Of a DNA stretch of 14,482 nucleotides, positions 13,745 through 14,482 are shown one piece after another. The stretch lies in contig WQTQ01000177.1 of NCBI GenBank assembly GCA_009786175.1, positions 1 through 14,482 of the forward strand. The letters are read 5' to 3'. The stretch comes from Bacillota bacterium. GTDB taxonomy: Bacteria; Bacillota_A; Clostridia; Lachnospirales; WQUN01. Position numbers and translations under genes: made by a program. Numbering within the stretch: the stretch's first letter is position 1; every line of letters starts with the position of its first letter. The notes under the pieces are model-generated. The model saw nothing but the letters and a program-made list of their open reading frames with translations, searched no databases and was not told where the DNA came from.

Positions 13745-14482
13745 CTACTCATGTATCCACACGCGCATACCACCGCTAACCCGGTTACCCCATGTGTAGT
13801 ACGGCACCGCGCGAAGTAAGGCGGGTTTGCTTTCCGGCGGTGTTGTGCTATACAACTCGTCACAAGACTGCAAACGTGTACCTTCTGCCTCCAGCACAAC
13901 TACGTTGCCCACAAACTCAATATTCTCAGTTTTGGCTGTAATTTCACTTGCCCGGGGAAGCCGCAGGGCAGATAAATTTGACCCATTGTCTACTTCTTCC
14001 AAACAATAAACAAGGGGGCCGCGCATAACAGCCACGCAGCCGACATTTGCGCGCACGTTTGTGTTCGCGTATATCCGCCGGGGCTCCGTTGAAAGGCTTA
14101 GCTCTACTATGTCGCCGCAGTTCCATTCCCGGTAAATATAGGCGTAACCGTCTTTTAGTTCGTATTCCGCAGAGCTTCCGTTAACGGATACAGACCAATT
14201 ATTGCACCAGGCCGGGATACGAATTGCGAAAGAAAATTTCGCGCCTGCGGTTTTTGGGCTTACGGTGTAGCGCATGTTGCCGCTCCACGGGTAGTTTGAC
14301 TCACAGCTAACCTTGCCGAAATCCTCGAAGCTTGCTTCACCGCCAATGTATAAATGAATAAATATACCGTTTTTGTTTTGACCCCAGGCATATTGCCCCA
14401 AGGACGTAAGAAGTCTGCTGACATTTGGAGGGCAGCAAGCGCAGGCATACCATTCTGGCCGCTTAGGCAAAACGTGCCTGTA
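13745..14482 (-). CDS. GH127-type beta-L-arabinofuranosidase, C-terminal part (partial at window edge)
   Basis: The reading frame is open to the window edge, with 245 residues visible; a TTG at 14470 is an internal leucine, not the start. The visible N-terminus carries PEWYACACCPPNVSRLL, the hallmark of the GH127/DUF1680 family. In the characterised Bifidobacterium enzyme the paired cysteines include the catalytic nucleophile and zinc ligands, here Cys16 and Cys17 of the visible segment. The remaining metal ligands should lie off the edge. The rest is the beta-sandwich region (FAIRIPAWCNNW, VAVMRGPLVYCLEEVDN, PYYTWGNR near the end). Family members release beta-L-arabinofuranose from plant or glycoprotein glycans. 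I see no signal peptide because the N-terminus is missing. Confidence 0.9.
   Translation of the reverse strand, partial: YRHVLPKRPEWYACACCPPNVSRLLTSLGQYAWGQNKNGIFIHLYIGGEASFEDFGKVSCESNYPWSGNMRYTVSPKTAGAKFSFAIRIPAWCNNWSVSVNGSSAEYELKDGYAYIYREWNCGDIVELSLSTEPRRIYANTNVRANVGCVAVMRGPLVYCLEEVDNGSNLSALRLPRASEITAKTENIEFVGNVVVLEAEGTRLQSCDELYSTTPPESKPALLRAVPYYTWGNRVSGGMRVWIHE

Overview
This window looks like a stretch of a Clostridia-type (Firmicutes) chromosome. The signs are strong AGGAGG-type ribosome binding sites, consensus TTGACA/TATAAT-like promoters, moderate-to-low GC, and the gene families present (Eis-like acetyltransferase, MutS2-like ATPase, SEC-C protein, GH127). I cannot name a genus. Almost everything is on the minus strand, so the genes are read from right to left. 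The one clear plus-strand gene is a helix-turn-helix/TPR regulator. No tRNA, rRNA, CRISPR array, transposase or phage gene was seen.

Right end (14482 to 12004): the C-terminal part of a GH127-type beta-L-arabinofuranosidase, cut by the window edge, is followed by a full 1-pyrroline-5-carboxylate dehydrogenase. A 21-bp perfect stem lies just past the dehydrogenase stop codon. Centre-right (11937 to 8421): a tight three-gene cluster encodes a GrpE-like factor (TTG start), an Hsp70/DnaK-like ATPase with a short C-terminus, and a J-like/TPR/SEC-C protein in which the J-domain HPD tripeptide reads TPD. It looks like a self-contained variant Hsp70 system, separate from housekeeping DnaK. Next comes a secreted lipoprotein with the FKBP and C-terminal regions of trigger factor, behind its own extended -10 promoter and an 11-bp direct repeat placed like an activator site.

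Centre (7108 to 4799): a 381-bp gap starts with a consensus promoter. It contains a foldable RNA of about 155 nt with a possible pseudoknot, a strong terminator and another long hairpin, and then a MutS2-like ATPase without the Smr nuclease domain. The gap is either a cis-acting leader or a separate small RNA gene. The MutS2-like gene ends tail-to-tail, overlapping by 8 bp, with the plus-strand XRE/TPR regulator, which appears to start at a non-canonical ATC codon.

Left (3346 to 1): an Eis-like acetyltransferase, diverging from the regulator, is followed by a 22-bp palindrome related to the one at 12 kb. Then come a NIF3-family protein, a frameshifted remnant carrying an HExxH zinc-protease motif, a small GNAT acetyltransferase and a terminator. 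A consensus promoter at 63..91 fires out of the left edge.

The items most worth following are the variant Hsp70 trio, the structured RNA upstream of the MutS2-like gene, the paired palindromes just after stop codons, and the frameshifted metalloprotease remnant.
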